DNA from: Symbiodinium natans
Lineage: Eukaryota; Sar; Dinophyceae; Suessiales; Symbiodiniaceae
Direction: 5' to 3'
NCBI GenBank assembly: GCA_905221605.1
Contig: CAJNDS010000099.1
Span: 121,001 to 185,000 of the forward strand
Length of the DNA stretch: 64,000 nt
Part shown: positions 20,535 through 31,029 of the stretch, piece after piece
Numbering within the stretch: the stretch's first letter is position 1
Layout: every line of letters begins with the position of its first letter
Position numbers and translations under genes: made by a program
Notes under the pieces: generated by a model
Told to the model about the DNA's origin: nothing
What the model saw: only the letters and a program-made list of their open reading frames with translations
Databases searched by the model: none

Positions 20535-20629
20535 CCTAAGTCCAGAAAATGTTGGCAGTCCTGGAGCACGGCGTGGTACTTCTTCATCACGTCATCTACC
20601 TGGCGAGTCAGGCCGAAGCACTCCCAAAG
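20535..20629 (-). CDS. Internal exon
   Basis: LWECFGLTRQVDDVMKKYHA then VLQDCQHFLDL, a helical segment; acceptor GTTCCTGGGAG|C, donor TTAGG|GTTTCGG. Confidence 0.6.
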
Positions 20630-20764
20630 CTCCCAGGAACCGGGTCTAGGGTTTAGGGTTTAGGGATTCGGGTTTATGGCTTAGGATTTAGGGTTAGGGC
20701 TTAGGGTTTGAAGGTAAACCCCCACAAGCCCTAAACCCGAAACTTCCGAATCGTAGCCTTGCAG

Positions 20765-20836
20765 CAGCCTAACAAGGACCCGACAAGGGGTGGCTATTCA
20801 GGGAAGTCTCCAGACCATCTGCACCTGCCTCCCTAA
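20765..20836 (+). CDS. C-terminal exon, stop inside a CCCTAAA unit
   Basis: After CGTAGCCTTGCAG|C the frame reads QPNKDPTRGGYSGKSPDHLH and ends at TAA inside the first telomere unit (CTCCCTAAACCC). Confidence 0.5.
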   Translation, partial: QPNKDPTRGGYSGKSPDHLHLPP

Positions 20837-21204
20837 ACCCTAAACCCTAAACCCCAAAACCTAAACCCTAAACCCGCAAACTCTAAACCCTAGACCTGCT
20901 GCTTAGAGTCCCTAGACCCAATGGTAGCCTGGGAAGAAAAGGGGGCGAAAAGGGTGCCCTTTTTGGTTTCAAGGGGCTCTTTCATGATATTATGCTCAGT
21001 GGGGCTATTAAAGTTTAGAAATACTGGGTTTTAGGTTTAGGGTGTATGTGTCATCGTATAGGTGTGGAAGTAGCTTTTTCTGTGCGGGGCGGTGGGGGGG
21101 GGGGGGGGGGGGGGCCGGGACGGGGGGTTGGTGTTGCGTGTTCCCGAAACCTCAGATCCTAAACCCTAAACCCTACAGACCCTAACCTTCCTCAGTTTCC
21201 TTAG

Positions 21205-21386
21205 TCTCTGTTCTTGACTGGAAAAATGCGACAGCGCTGCCTGTGCCTTCAGGAACAAGGTGGTTCTGTAAGTTAGGGTCCCTTGTGAGCAAGGTGCCAC
21301 AAGTGTTCTTCGACGTCACAAGCTTTCAACAAACAGAAGGCCAATTGCAAAGCTGCCTGGAAACAAAGACTCTACCTAAGCCCTAA
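21205..21386 (+). CDS. C-terminal exon, 60 codons
   Basis: SVLDWKNATALPVPSGTRWF, then VPQVFFDVTSFQQTEGQLQS, then a TAA contributed by CCCTAA. Acceptor CCTCAGTTTCCTTAG|T is excellent. An internal GTAAGT at 21,269 is not needed because the frame reads through it. A poly-G run (21,093-21,113) lies upstream. Confidence 0.6.
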
Positions 21387-21472
21387 ACCCCAAACCCCAA
21401 ACCCTAAACCCCAAACCCTACACCCCAAACCCCTAAACCCCAACCCCTAAACCCCTAAACCCCTACACAAAC

Positions 21473-22041
21473 CCTCGTCGCCTCCTCTGTGTGAAGAGCC
21501 GCAAGGAAGCCATCCTGCATTTAGGGTTGAATGGGTCTGCTTTATTTAGAACAACCCGAAACCCTACATTGGTGTTTTTACGATAAAAAGACAATGAACT
21601 CTAATTTGTGTTTAGTTAAAAACCCTTAACACTGAATGGCTTTCTTCTCGTTCAAAAACAACCTAAACCCTAAATGGTGTGGTGTTTTTACGTGAAAAAA
21701 CCCTAAACCTTGTAATGTTTTTTACGTTAAAAAACACCCTAAACGCAAGGAAGCCATCCTGCTCCGCCATCTTGGCCTCGGCGACCTCGCGGGACTTTTC
21801 TTTGCGGAAGGCTCCAGACATGCGGCCGTAAGGAAACCCGAACTGCCCGAAACCCTACAATCCCTAAAACCCCATTTAAAATAGCAAAAAACAAAATATA
21901 AAGAAAAAAGAAAAAGACTAAACCCTGAACCCTGAAAACTCCGAAACCCTGAAACTTGACCCGGGGCCGCGGCGGGCAGCAAAGGCTCCAGCACCTGTGA
22001 CAAGGCCTCCGAGATGCTCTTCGTGCGACCTGGCAGTTTGG
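21473..22041 (-). CDS. Three-exon gene fragment with a duplicated-target intron
   Basis: Exons 21961-22041 (LPGRTKSISEALSQVLEPLL...), 21759-21811 (FRKEKSREVAEAKMAEQ) and 21473-21514 (DGFLAALHTEEATR) join in phase (1+2, then 0+0). Intron 1 is GT-AG. Intron 2 (21515-21758) starts GA within a 19-bp sequence that is repeated exactly at its other end. The acceptors CTAACTGCAG|C and AAATGCAG|G are good. The last donor GAGG|GTTTGTG precedes CCCTAAA-variant arrays. The protein is Lys/Glu-rich and helical; the family is not recognised. It may continue in both directions. Confidence 0.75.
21500..21762. repeat. Exact 19-bp direct repeat flanking an array-containing intron
   Basis: CGCAAGGAAGCCATCCTGC occurs at 21500-21518 and 21744-21762. 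Between them are TTTAGGG on the left, CCCTAAA pieces and a GTGTTTTTACG tandem. The copies sit at the two exon/intron boundaries, so splicing removes exactly one copy. Confidence 0.9.
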
Positions 22042-22523
22042 CTGCAGTTAGGAGGGTTAGGGTTGGGGTTTAGGGCTTCGGGGTTTAGGGCTTAGGGCTT
22101 AGGGCTTGGGGCTTGGGGCTTGGGGCTTGGGGCTTGGGGCTTGGGGCTTGGGGCTTGGGGCTTGGGGCTTGGGGCTTTGGGCTTGGGGCTTGGGGCCCAG
22201 GGCTTAGGGCTTAGGTGCTGGAAGTAACTTGAAATAACCATTTGCTTCATCATGAAATGTAGGAGCACCTACTTTCTTCACGGTGGACGCCAATCTTGGC
22301 TCAACTTTGGGACCAGGGTGAGACAGCAGTCCGAAAAAAATGTGACGCGCAAGTCACTGCCTTAAACCGACCGGGTATTTGCTGTGCCCAGGATTCGCAG
22401 TTTCCTTTGCCTTGCAGTTGCCACTCGCCTTGGCTTTCTTTGGGCTACCCTAAACCCTAAACCCTAAACCCTAAACCCTAAACCCTAAACCCTAAACCCT
22501 AAACCCTAAATGTCCCGCGCTGG

Positions 22524-23903
22524 TCAGCGCGAAATCCCGCACAGCCGGTCGCACTCGTCAAAGAGGGCTTGGCAGCGGCCTTCGTTCCTGGCGAGGTCCG
22601 TGGGACTCAGCACATACCAGCCGTACCTGGGTTGGCCTTTAAACCCTCTGAATAAATTATATATATATATATATATATGTATATATAATCTAGCGCCCCT
22701 AAGCAACCAAAATAAGGAAAACTCAAGAAATGTCCCAAACAACCAACCTCGATACTTGTTGTGAAAGTAGACGGTCTCTTGGTGCAAGTCACTCGCAGGG
22801 CAGCTTGCGGCAAAGATGCTACTTTGTGCACCCGCCACGACGCTGATGCGGCCCCAGTCGTAGCTTGACACCATGGCGGCTTGAAGGCAACCTGGGGGTT
22901 TAGGGTTTAGGGTTTCGGGGTTAGGGTTTTGCAAGGGTTCAGTTCAGGGCTTGGGCTAGGGGTTAAGGAATCCTACGATTTGTTGGGGTCTATATTAGGG
23001 GTCCCCTATTTTCGTAAACCGCCCCCACCTTTCGGTTTAATGAACTGGGAGCGGATGACGCCGGGATGCACTGCGACAATCTCATCGCAAAGGCCGCGGC
23101 GCCTGATCTCCCTGGCCAACATCAATCGCGCCAGGCACGCGTTGGCGTATGCCGGGATGCCCTTACCTTTGAAGTAGGGGTCTGCAGAGCCATCTGAGAT
23201 GGCGTAGATATCGCCGGTTACCCACACGAGTCGACGAGGCTTCAGCATGTGATTCAAGAGGTGATGGCCCAGCACACACCTAGTTTATGGTGGGGAGAAT
23301 ATTAAAAAACCTAAATGTTTATTCCTTATTGGGTTTAAGTACGCTTAAAGATGTAAAATGCTACCCAACTATGACAAAGACACGTGGCAAAACTGATCTC
23401 CACGCCGCTTTCCACCTTCTTCTCTTCATCGAAGACCGCTCCAGCATTGTTGATGAGCACGTCGATGACTGGATAGGCCTTTAGGATCTGCTCCGCGCAC
23501 TCTCGTGTACTCTCAGTGCTTGAGACGTCGCACTTGAAAACTTCAGGTTTCTGACCTGAACCTATCCTTGGTAGCCCAGCACCCATATTATAACAAGGGC
23601 ACCCTTTTTTGGGATGGTTACTTTATGAGGGAACCCATAACCCGAAGAAAGGGCAAAGGGTACCACTGGGCCACCAAGTATCTGGGAAGCAATCGCTTCA
23701 GCATCAGCGGTGGCTTTCTCCACGTTCCGAGCTGCGAGAAGCAGGGTGGCGCCCTGCCGAGCCAGTGCCAGGGCAGTTTCAAAGCCTATGCCACCACGCG
23801 ACGGACCTGTGATCAGCACGGTTTTTCCCTGCATCTCCACTTCAGGGGCATGGAAGCTCCCTTGGAACATCATGTCTTTCGCCACGCGCCATGTGGCTGC
23901 CAT
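22524..23903 (-). CDS. Short-chain dehydrogenase/reductase (retinol-dehydrogenase-like), five exons
   Basis: Exons 23675-23903, 23384-23561, 23029-23279, 22756-22891 and 22524-22626 join in phase to 299 codons including the stop, a normal SDR length. All introns are GT-AG with AG|G. Motifs: TGPSRGGIG (cofactor loop, one residue longer than TGxxxGxG), NNAG in INNAGAVF, VTGDIYAIS strand, YANAC at the YxxxK site (Lys replaced by Cys), and VHPGVI. The likely role is NAD(P)-dependent oxidation/reduction of a lipid or retinoid-like alcohol; substrate not inferable. The start ATG at 23903 (MAATWRV) is the first that leaves a compact N-terminus, and a 5' exon is not excluded. Intron 1 is a family C introner, intron 3 holds CCCTAAA units, intron 4 a (TA)n tract. 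The missing Lys may mean weak or altered activity. Confidence 0.88.
23562..23674. mobile_element. Introner family C forming SDR intron 1
   Basis: In gene orientation the intron begins CTTG|GTGGCCCAGTGG and the element ends GCTACCAAG followed by GATAG|G. GATA on both sides may be a 4-bp target duplication. The donor lies in one terminus and the acceptor just outside the other. Confidence 0.8.
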
Positions 23904-24409
23904 GGCTCGCACACGCAGGCAAGCGTTCGGTCCCCGTGGCAGGCTTTGCCGGAGGCCGTGGGTGTGAAAACCCTGAAGCCATAGGATAGTATAGGATGCT
24001 GTGCAAGCAACAACTCTGTTTGTGGCGGAATCTTCGCATTCCAGGATTCTGATAAAAAGAATCATTGTCATCGTATTCACAAGGGGAGAGAGAGAGAGAG
24101 AATATATTCTTATCCATCTCTTCTGTACTGCTACTCTTCGTACCCTTATCGATGGGAATGTTTGTTGTGGCTGCTTTTGCCAAAATTGCAAATCTTGTTA
24201 CCGTTGCTAATTTTGCTATTATTGCAATTATCTAGCATTGCTATGATTGAAGTTGTTGCTGTTGTTGCTGATGTTGCTCCCACGTTGTTGTTCTTGTTGT
24301 CTGCTATGGACCTGCGAGGCCACACTTCTCCAATGCCCGAGAAAAGGCGCCCGGGAGATCAGGACGGCACTTCAACCAGAAGAAAGCCCTAAACCCTAAA
24401 CCCTAAAAG

Positions 24410-24555
24410 GAACCCATTCAACGACATCTTCCTTTGCGGCCATCTCTGGATTGGTGAGTCTCCTTCCGGCTTTAGCGGCTTTACACCTGGTTCTCAGCAT
24501 TTTGAGCGGGGCACTGAACCCCAACACGATATATTTGCTGAGGCCGGCTCCAAGA
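24410..24555 (+). CDS. Internal exon bounded exactly by telomere arrays
   Basis: The acceptor is CCCTAAAAG|G and the donor AAGA|GTTTAGGG, so both splice sites are formed by the arrays. The frame is open throughout (NPFNDIFLCGHLWIG, later HFERGTEPQHDIFAEAGSK), 48 codons. A 44-nt GTGAGT...TTCTCAG segment inside could be a retained or optional intron, since the frame reads through it. Not recognised. Confidence 0.65.
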
Positions 24556-24936
24556 GTTTAGGGTTTAGGGTTTAGGGCTTAGGGCTTAGGGTTTAGGGCT
24601 TAGGGTTTAGGGTTTAGGGCATACTTGGCCAGACATTGGGGCACCCTTAACTGTAAGGAACACACTGCACTGGCGACAGAAAAAGAAGGGGACCCTCGTT
24701 TGGATCAACTCTAAAACCTGCTTGGATAAACGTAAACTCTCAACGCTCTCTTAACTTATCTTATCTTGCAATGTAGTCTTTCCCTATGTTGTCCCCTCGG
24801 GACTGTCCAATTCGGAGTCTCGCATAAACGAAACCCTGAATGCAGAACCCAAACCCTAAACCCTAAACCCTAAACCCTAAACCCTAAACCCTAAACCCTA
24901 AACCCTAAACCCTAAATGCTGAACCCCAAACCCTAC

Positions 24937-25003
24937 TGGCGTGCCGGCCTGTCTGCACGTAGCGCTGGTCCGCCACGCGTAGAAGCAGCTCGAGGAACTG
25001 GTG
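24937..25003 (-). CDS. Exon-like island
   Basis: RHQFLELLLRVADQRYVQTG then RHA and donor CCA|GTAGGG. The FLELLLRVADxRY pattern looks like a helical domain; family unsure. Confidence 0.5.
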
Positions 25004-25309
25004 CCGGTTTAAGACCTGAAGCCCTAACCCCTAAACCCTAAATCCTAAAACCCTATACCCTAAACCTTAAACCCGAAGGGGTTTGCGGCTTCGGGTTTTC
25101 TAGGGCGATGATGTGGTTCGAACTTGGAGGATGAGGGGAGTAACTGAGTATAGGCACAGAGTAGAGTCCGAGTAGCCTCATTACTGAAGTTTAGGAATTC
25201 AAGGTTTAGTGTTTAGGGGTTAGGGCTTAGGGTTTAGAGTTAGAGTACTCATACTTGGTAACTCTACGTAAGGACTCCTCACTGAGTCCCGTGATCCCCG
25301 TTAAGAATT

Positions 25310-25366
25310 CTAGGTTTCCGCCCAAATAGTTAGCGGCCCCCGAACTCCCATCGAGGCCGCCCAGGC
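25310..25366 (-). CDS. Short C-terminal exon
   Basis: AWAASMGVRGPLTIWAET then TAG, after ATGTTGAAG|G. Confidence 0.4.
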   Translation of the reverse strand, partial: AWAASMGVRGPLTIWAET

Positions 25367-25449
25367 CTTCAACATGAGCTTAGGGGGTTTAGGGTTTAGG
25401 GTTTAGGGTTTAGGGTTTAGTTCTATCTTGGTGAGGATGCTCAAGAAGC

Positions 25450-25800
25450 CTAAACCCTAAGCCCGACACTAGGAGGCATTGCCGAACATGGTGGGCGATT
25501 GTAGGCCTTCTCAGCTCGCAAGCGGTACATGGAACACACAAGGCTGTCCTCACAGGACAGCGACTTTGGTGGCACAGTGCCTTGAACCACAGTCACGGCT
25601 TCTTTGCAGCAGTCCTTCTGCATGTGCGACGCCAGTGTGGCATCCAACAAAGTGTTGAACAGTCTCAAGCATGGATTGCTCATGGTCTCTGTCTTCTTAG
25701 TCTTCTTGGAGCTCTGAAGCCACTCATGAAGGTTCAACGGCACCTCGGGCCAGAAACCGAAACCCTTCAGCCTTGTTAGCCCCAAACCCTTGTCAAACAC
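25450..25800 (-). CDS. Hypothetical ORF, up to 116 codons
   Basis: One of the longer unspliced frames among the islands: LNLHEWLQSSKKTKKTETMS, then a Cys-containing helical part (HMQKDCCKEAVTVVQG, LSCEDSLVCSMYRLRAEKAY). The first about 20 codons overlap repeat-like sequence, so the real exon probably begins near 25,760. Family not recognised. Confidence 0.5.
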   Translation of the reverse strand: MFDKGLGLTRLKGFGFWPEVPLNLHEWLQSSKKTKKTETMSNPCLRLFNTLLDATLASHMQKDCCKEAVTVVQGTVPPKSLSCEDSLVCSMYRLRAEKAYNRPPCSAMPPSVGLRV

Positions 25801-25965
25801 ATTTCATGCAGACCCAGCAAAGGCCCCCACAACCGTAGAGTTCGCGGTATCCGGGCCACGGCCCCGGGAAAGTCTAGAATTTGTCGACAGTGGACAAGTG
25901 TAGATTGTCGGTGTCCAAGATTCGGAACACAAGCCCCTCAAGAGCCTAAACTGCCACAATTGCTT

Positions 25966-26240
25966 CAAAACCCTCTAAACCCTCTAAACCCTCTAAACCC
26001 TCTAAACCCTCTAAACCCTCTATTCCCTCTAAACCCTCTATTCCCTCTAAACCCTCTAAACCCTCTAAACCCTCTAAACCCTCTAAACCTTTCAAACCTT
26101 CTAAACCCTCAAAACCCTCTCAACTCTCTCAACCCTTTAAACACTCTAAACCTTCTAAACCCTCTACACCTTCTAACCCTTCTAAACCCTTTAAACCCTC
26201 TAAACCTTCTAAACCGTCTAAACCTTCTAAACCTTCTAAA
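25966..26240. repeat. CTCTAAACC array
   Basis: About 30 units of a 9-bp CCCTCTAAA variant, drifting to CTTCTAAAC at the right end. The LNPLNPLNP reading frame here is a repeat artefact. Confidence 0.9.
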
Positions 26241-26794
26241 CCCTATACCCTTAGACCCTAAACCCCAAGCACCCCTTTGCTGCCTTGTCATTGGCCAGCC
26301 GGACGCCAGCCTTCCGCAGATCCACAGGTAACACCTCCCGAAGGCAAGGACGGGAGTTCAGGGTTCAGGGTTCAGGGTCTAGGGTTTAGGGTTTAGGGTT
26401 TAGGGTTTAGGGTTCAGGGTTCAGAATTTAGGGTTTAGGGTCTAGGGTTTAGGGTTTAGGGTTCAGGGTTCAGGGTTCAGAATTTGGGGTTTACGGTTCC
26501 CCAAGGCAAGAGCTGGAGGCCCTGCTTCTCACTGGGGAAGGAGGGGATGAGTGCCCTCTAAAACCCTTTAAGGGATTATGTACCAGGCAAGGACTGGAGG
26601 CTTTGGGGCTGACGTTTGTGGTTTAGGGTTTAGGGTTTAGGGTATAGGGTTTAGGGTTTAGGGTTTAGGGTTTAGGGTTTAGGGTTTAGGGTTTAGGGCT
26701 TGGGGTCCAAGGCTTCGGGTTTGGCTTTTGAGGGTTTGGTGTTTGGAATTTGGCATCTCAAGGTGTCTATACGCAGGGGGGGGGGGGTACTGAG

Positions 26795-26844
26795 GATTTG
26801 CCGTGGTGCTAAAGAACTTGCTGGATGTTGACATGGATGATTGA
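26795..26844 (+). CDS. C-terminal exon
   Basis: FAVVLKNLLDVDMDD then TGA, after GTACTGAG|G; a helical, acidic C-terminus. Confidence 0.4.
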
Positions 26845-27265
26845 CCCTAAACCCTAAACCCTAAACCCTGAACCCTAAGGACAGCGTCCAGCCTCCCCCC
26901 GAAGCGGTTTAGTTTAGGGTTTAGGGTTTAGGGTTTAGGGAGTTTGGGGTTTAGGGAGTTTAGGGTTTAGGGAGTTTGGAGTTTAGGTTTTAGGGAGTTT
27001 GGGTTTTAGGGTTTAGGGTTTAGGGTTTACGGTTTAGGGTTTAGGGTTACCCACACGAATCTAGGACCTTTTGCAGCCGGGAATACGTTGACGCAAAGAA
27101 ATCACAGCAGTAAATTGGATACTCAATGTCACACAAATATAGCCCTTAAAGAAATAATAGTAAGGTCCACGCCCATCTTCGCTGCAAACCACGCGCTTAG
27201 GATTTCATGATTCGAGGTAGGGTTTAGGCGTTTAGCAGTCTATATAGGGTTTAGGGGGTAGAGGT

Positions 27266-27385
27266 TGGGATGTTCGATTGCAATAGGAAGTACTAGAATC
27301 CATATTATGAAACCCTAAACCCTAAAGCCTAAACCCTAAACCCTAAACCCTAAACCCTAAACTGTGAGTATAAGGGGTAACATCC
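27266..27385. mobile_element. MITE family A copy interrupted by a telomere array
   Basis: TTGGGATGTTC...ATCCATATTATGA and CTGTGAGTATAAGGGGTAACATCCC are the two halves of the family A element. Between them sits a CCCTAAA array (27310-27360). Confidence 0.7.
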
Positions 27386-27534
27386 CGTTTCCAAGGTAGA
27401 GTGTTTAGGGTTCAGGGCTGAAGAGCTCAACTTGCAGGTCTGGGTTTGAAGTTTTTAGGGCTTAGGGCTTAGGGCTCAGGGCTTAGGGTCTAGGGTTTAG
27501 GGTTTAGGGTTTAGAGTTTAGGGTTAACTCCCAG

Positions 27535-27624
27535 GCCAAACGGGCGCCTTGGACGCAATGAAGCACCGATCAATGTCCGACACCCTGCCGGGCAGTCTGC
27601 TGCAACAACGGCAACTACCACCTA
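27535..27624 (+). CDS. Internal exon
   Basis: PNGRLGRNEAPINVRHPAGQ and onward with a Thr-rich end; acceptor AACTCCCAG|G, donor CCTA|GTAGGG. Confidence 0.5.
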
Positions 27625-27849
27625 GTAGGGTTTAGGGTTTAGGGTTTCGGATTTACGGTGTAGGGTTTAGGGTTTAGGGTTCAGGGTTCAGGGTTTAGGG
27701 CTCATTTTTTCTGTAGCCCTGAACCCCGACCTCTAGGCCCCGAACACTACACCAACAATAAAATCGTACACATAAGCACGAGACTCTTGATCACGGTACG
27801 AAGACAAAACATCAGGCATACTATTGCTAACAGGCATTTTGTCAGTATA

Positions 27850-28115
27850 CTACTAAGACTAGTAGCAGGACGATAATAACTACACCACTAGTACCAGGAA
27901 CACAACAACTATACCACTAGTAACAGGAATATGACCACTATGCCCGCAAGTAACAGGAATAAACGAACTGTACCACAAGTAACGGGAACAGGATTGTAGG
28001 AACTACATCACTAGTAGCAGGAATATAAGAACCATACCACTAGTAACAGAAATATGAACTGTACAACTCGCAACAGGAAAATGAGAACGATACTAGTAGA
28101 GGGATTATAAGAACA
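27850..28115. repeat. About 30-bp minisatellite
   Basis: Nine or so units with core ACTATACCACTAGTAACAGGA, diverged in spacing. The next minus exon begins at its right edge. Confidence 0.75.
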
Positions 28116-28203
28116 ACAAAAATAGCTGCAATGCTCGCATCCACAGCGCCGGCCTTGTGGTGTCGTCGACCAGACCGGCTTGGGTGAGGAGCGTTGAGGC
28201 CTT
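28110..28203 (-). CDS. Internal exon
   Basis: KASTLLTQAGLVDDTTRPAL then WMRALQLF, after a good TTTTTGCGTCTAG|A acceptor. Donor not fixed. Confidence 0.55.
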
Positions 28204-28683
28204 CTAGACGCAAAAAGACACCCCCCCACCCAAGTTGAAACATGGGTTTAGGAGTTGGTTTCCCTTTTCTTTCCCTTAAGGGCCTTGTTGGGTAATGGTC
28301 AGCGGGGTCCTACGCTCGTTTACAGTGTAGGGTTTAGGGTTAAAGAGGTTCAAGGTAGTTTAGGGTCGAGAGTTTGGAGGTTCAGGAGTTGCAGGCTCCA
28401 TTTTTTTTGAGGATTCAACAGGCTGGCGCTTGAGAGCTTGAAGATAGGGCCGTTTGTAGGGTTTAGGGTTTAGGGTTTAGGGTTTAGGGTTTAGGGTTTA
28501 GGGTTTAGGGTTCAGGGTTCAGGGTTCAGGGTTTAGGGGGTTTAGGGTTTAGGGTTTAGGGTTTAGGGTTTAGGGTTTAGGGTTTAGGGTTTAGGGTTTA
28601 GGGTTTAGGGTTTAGGGTTTAGGGTTTAGGGGGGCCTTGTGTAGGGTTCAGGGTTCAGGGTTTGTTTTTGAGTTTGGGAGGAG

Positions 28684-28889
28684 GTTCGGATGCCAGCGGC
28701 TGCCTCTCCCCTCCCCGCCTCGAGCTGCGTGACTCCAAAGCCCGTCTCCTTAGCGTTGGAAAACTAGCTGAGAACTCTGTGACCCAATTCTTATAAAGGG
28801 GGGCCCCCCCCTCTTCATTGCCAACACAGACAGCTAGACCCAGAAAGCCCTCTACCCCGTCTGGTGGCCCTGGAAGTGTGAAACGTTGA
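28684..28889 (+). CDS. Two exons (28684-28778, 28830-28889) ending a plus-strand gene
   Basis: LELRDSKARLLSVGKLAENS joins in phase 0 across a 51-nt GT-AG intron (TCT|GTGACC ... GCCAACACAG|A) to TARPRKPSTPSGGPGSVKR and TGA. The minus strand is also open here over 90 codons, so strand certainty is moderate. Confidence 0.5.
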
Positions 28890-29115
28890 ATATTTTGATG
28901 CTTAAGAAAGAATATGCGGTTTATAGGGTTTAGGGATTCAGGAAGACAGATCATGGGAAAACCGCACTCCTTCTTGTGTCACGACGCTGAGCTATAAAGG
29001 TCTGGAGGCTATTCGGGCCCAGGGTTTATAGGGTTCAGGCGTTTTGGGGATGCCTTCGGGGGCGCTAAACCCTAAACCCTAAGCCCCCCTAAGCCCTAAG
29101 CCCTAAGCCCTAAAC

Positions 29116-29205
29116 CCTAAATGAATCCGAGTCTCCCCCGTCGTCCCGATGCAGGAGAGGTCCCGGTACAAAGCCACCAGCTGCCGGTAGTTGGTGGCAA
29201 TCAAC
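29116..29205 (-). CDS. Internal exon
   Basis: LIATNYRQLVALYRDLSCIG then TTGETRIHL; acceptor AACCGAG|G, donor TTAGG|GTTTAGGG within the array. Confidence 0.6.
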
Positions 29206-29390
29206 CTCGGTTGGGCTTAGGCCATGTAGGATTCAGGGTTTAGGGTTTAGGGTTGCGGGCTTGGGGTTTAGGGTTTAGGGTTTAGGGCTTGGGGTTTAGG
29301 GTTTAGGGTTTAGGGTTTAGGGTTCAGGGTTCAGGGTTTAGGGTTTACGGGGGGGTTTAAAAAGGTTCGGCTTGGTCTTAGGGTCTTTAC

Positions 29391-29490
29391 TTAGCACTTC
29401 GGGGTTGAAGAGGTTGGGGTGGCTCGAGGCTTCGAAGCTAAGGTTCATGGGCACCACAAAAATGATCCAGGAGGTCGTCTTGTCTGTTTG
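29391..29490 (-). CDS. Internal exon with GTAAAG donor
   Basis: KTTSWIIFVVPMNLSFEASS then HPNLFNPEVL; acceptor ACCCTAAG|C directly after an array, donor CTAA|GTAAAG. Confidence 0.65.
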
Positions 29491-29644
29491 CTTAGGGTTT
29501 GGTTTTGGGGTTTAGGGCTGGGGTTTAGGGCTCGGGGTATAGAAGTTTCGGGGTTTAGGGTTTAGGGTTTAGGGGGGTTTAAGGCGCTTGGTGCTCTTTT
29601 TGGGGGGATAATTGGGGTTCCGAGAAGATGTCAGGGACTCCCCA

Positions 29645-29755
29645 AGCCCAGTAACCATATTGTAATGAGGGCACCCTTTTTGGAGTTGGCTTTTTCATAC
29701 GGGGACCCATAACCAAGAACAGACGGTAGAGGGCACCACCGGGCTACCACTAGCC
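29645..29755. mobile_element. Introner family C copy
   Basis: AAGCCCAGTAACCATATTGTAATGAGGGCACCC-type left end and GGCACCACCGGGCTACCA right end; no flanking exon pair could be joined here. Confidence 0.7.
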
Positions 29756-30221
29756 CTAAACCCTAAACCCTAAACCCTGAACCCTAAACCCTAAACCCTA
29801 AACCCTAAACCCTAAACCGAATGTGGGGCCGGTTTAGGGCCTTAGGGTTCGGGTTCCCTTTTGCCCATGCTCTTCGCCCCAGTTCTAGGGAGCGAGTCTC
29901 CCTGGAGTGGACATTTCGGGTGTAGGGTTTGGGGTTTAGGGTTTAGGGGTTTAGGGGTTTAGGGGTTTAGGGGTTTAGGGTTTAGGGTTTAGGGTTTAGG
30001 GTATAGGGGTTTAGGGTCCGGGGTTTCTTCCGTGAGGAGCAGAAGCGACTCAAGGAGTGAATCCGAGAATGCCTCCTACGTGGGTTTTGGTTTAGGGTTT
30101 AGGGTTTAGGGTTTAGGGCTTAGGGCTTAGGGCTTAGGGCTTAGGGCTTAGGGTTTAGGGTTTAGGGTTTAGGGTTCAGGGTTCAGGGTTTAGGGTTTAG
30201 GGTTTAGGGTTTAGGGTTTTT

Positions 30222-30350
30222 ATCTGGGGCATCCGAGTACAAGACGCTCTTCAGGAAGCACCCTCACCTTGACGCATGTTCTACGAAGATTTCCGCGGCA
30301 CGAAAACATATCGTACAATGTTCGTGGCGAGCAAGCTTGCGCCGGCACCA
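30222..30350 (+). CDS. Exon-like island
   Basis: SEYKTLFRKHPHLDACSTKI then SAARKHIVQCSWRASLRRHQ, 40+ open codons; splice ends not settled. Confidence 0.45.
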
Positions 30351-30536
30351 ACGCCTAAACCCCAAACCCAAAGTTTGGGGTTTAGGGTTTAGGGTTTTGG
30401 GTTTTGGGGTTTGGGGGTTAGTAAGGGTTTTTGGGCCCCAAGCCCCCAAAAAAACCAAAAAACCCAAACCAGCTCCTGGCCAACCCCAACCCTGTCGAGT
30501 GTAAACTAGGGTTTAGGGTTTAGGGTTTAGGGCTTA

Positions 30537-30825
30537 GATGCAATCGAAGTGCCGCTCAGACTCCTGCCGTTCCGCATCTTTGCTCACCTGTTCAGCTTCA
30601 TTTGCTGTTGAGCTAGTTTAGGGTTTATACAGCCTAGGCTTTTTTTGGGGTTTTAAGTGTCTTCATAGGGTTGATAGGGTTTAGCGCTCCAGCACTGCGG
30701 GCCTGGATTCTTACGGGTACGCCGGTAGGGGGTTCGGTTGCCTCTCTTTCAGTGCACATCCGGACTGCAGTAGCAGCTTGACTCGAATCGAGCCTCACAA
30801 AATGCAAAAACTCGATGCGCCAACG
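30537..30825 (-). CDS. Two exon-like islands (30715-30825, 30537-30618)
   Basis: The first reads LDSSQAATAVRMCTEREATE and ends at a strong CCC|GTAAGA donor. The second reads ANEAEQVSKDAERQESERHF and stops at TAA. Their phases do not join directly, so they may belong to one gene with another exon, or to two. Confidence 0.5.
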
Positions 30826-31029
30826 ACCCATTCAATACTGCCCAAAACCATACACACCCCTAAACCCTAGCCTCTTACCCTTGCGTACACTTTAGGCCCC
30901 CTAAAACCCATACACCCCTAAACACTCCCCAGAAACAGAACCCATAGCCCAAAGCCCCATGATTCACTCCCTACTCCCTACATGCCTAAACCCTCAAACC
31001 GTTAAACCGCCTGACCCTCGAACCCTTAC

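Noticed and set aside
21269-21290. A 22-nt GTAAGT...CAAG intron in the plus exon 21205-21386
   Set aside because: Too short for spliceosomal removal, and the frame is open through it.
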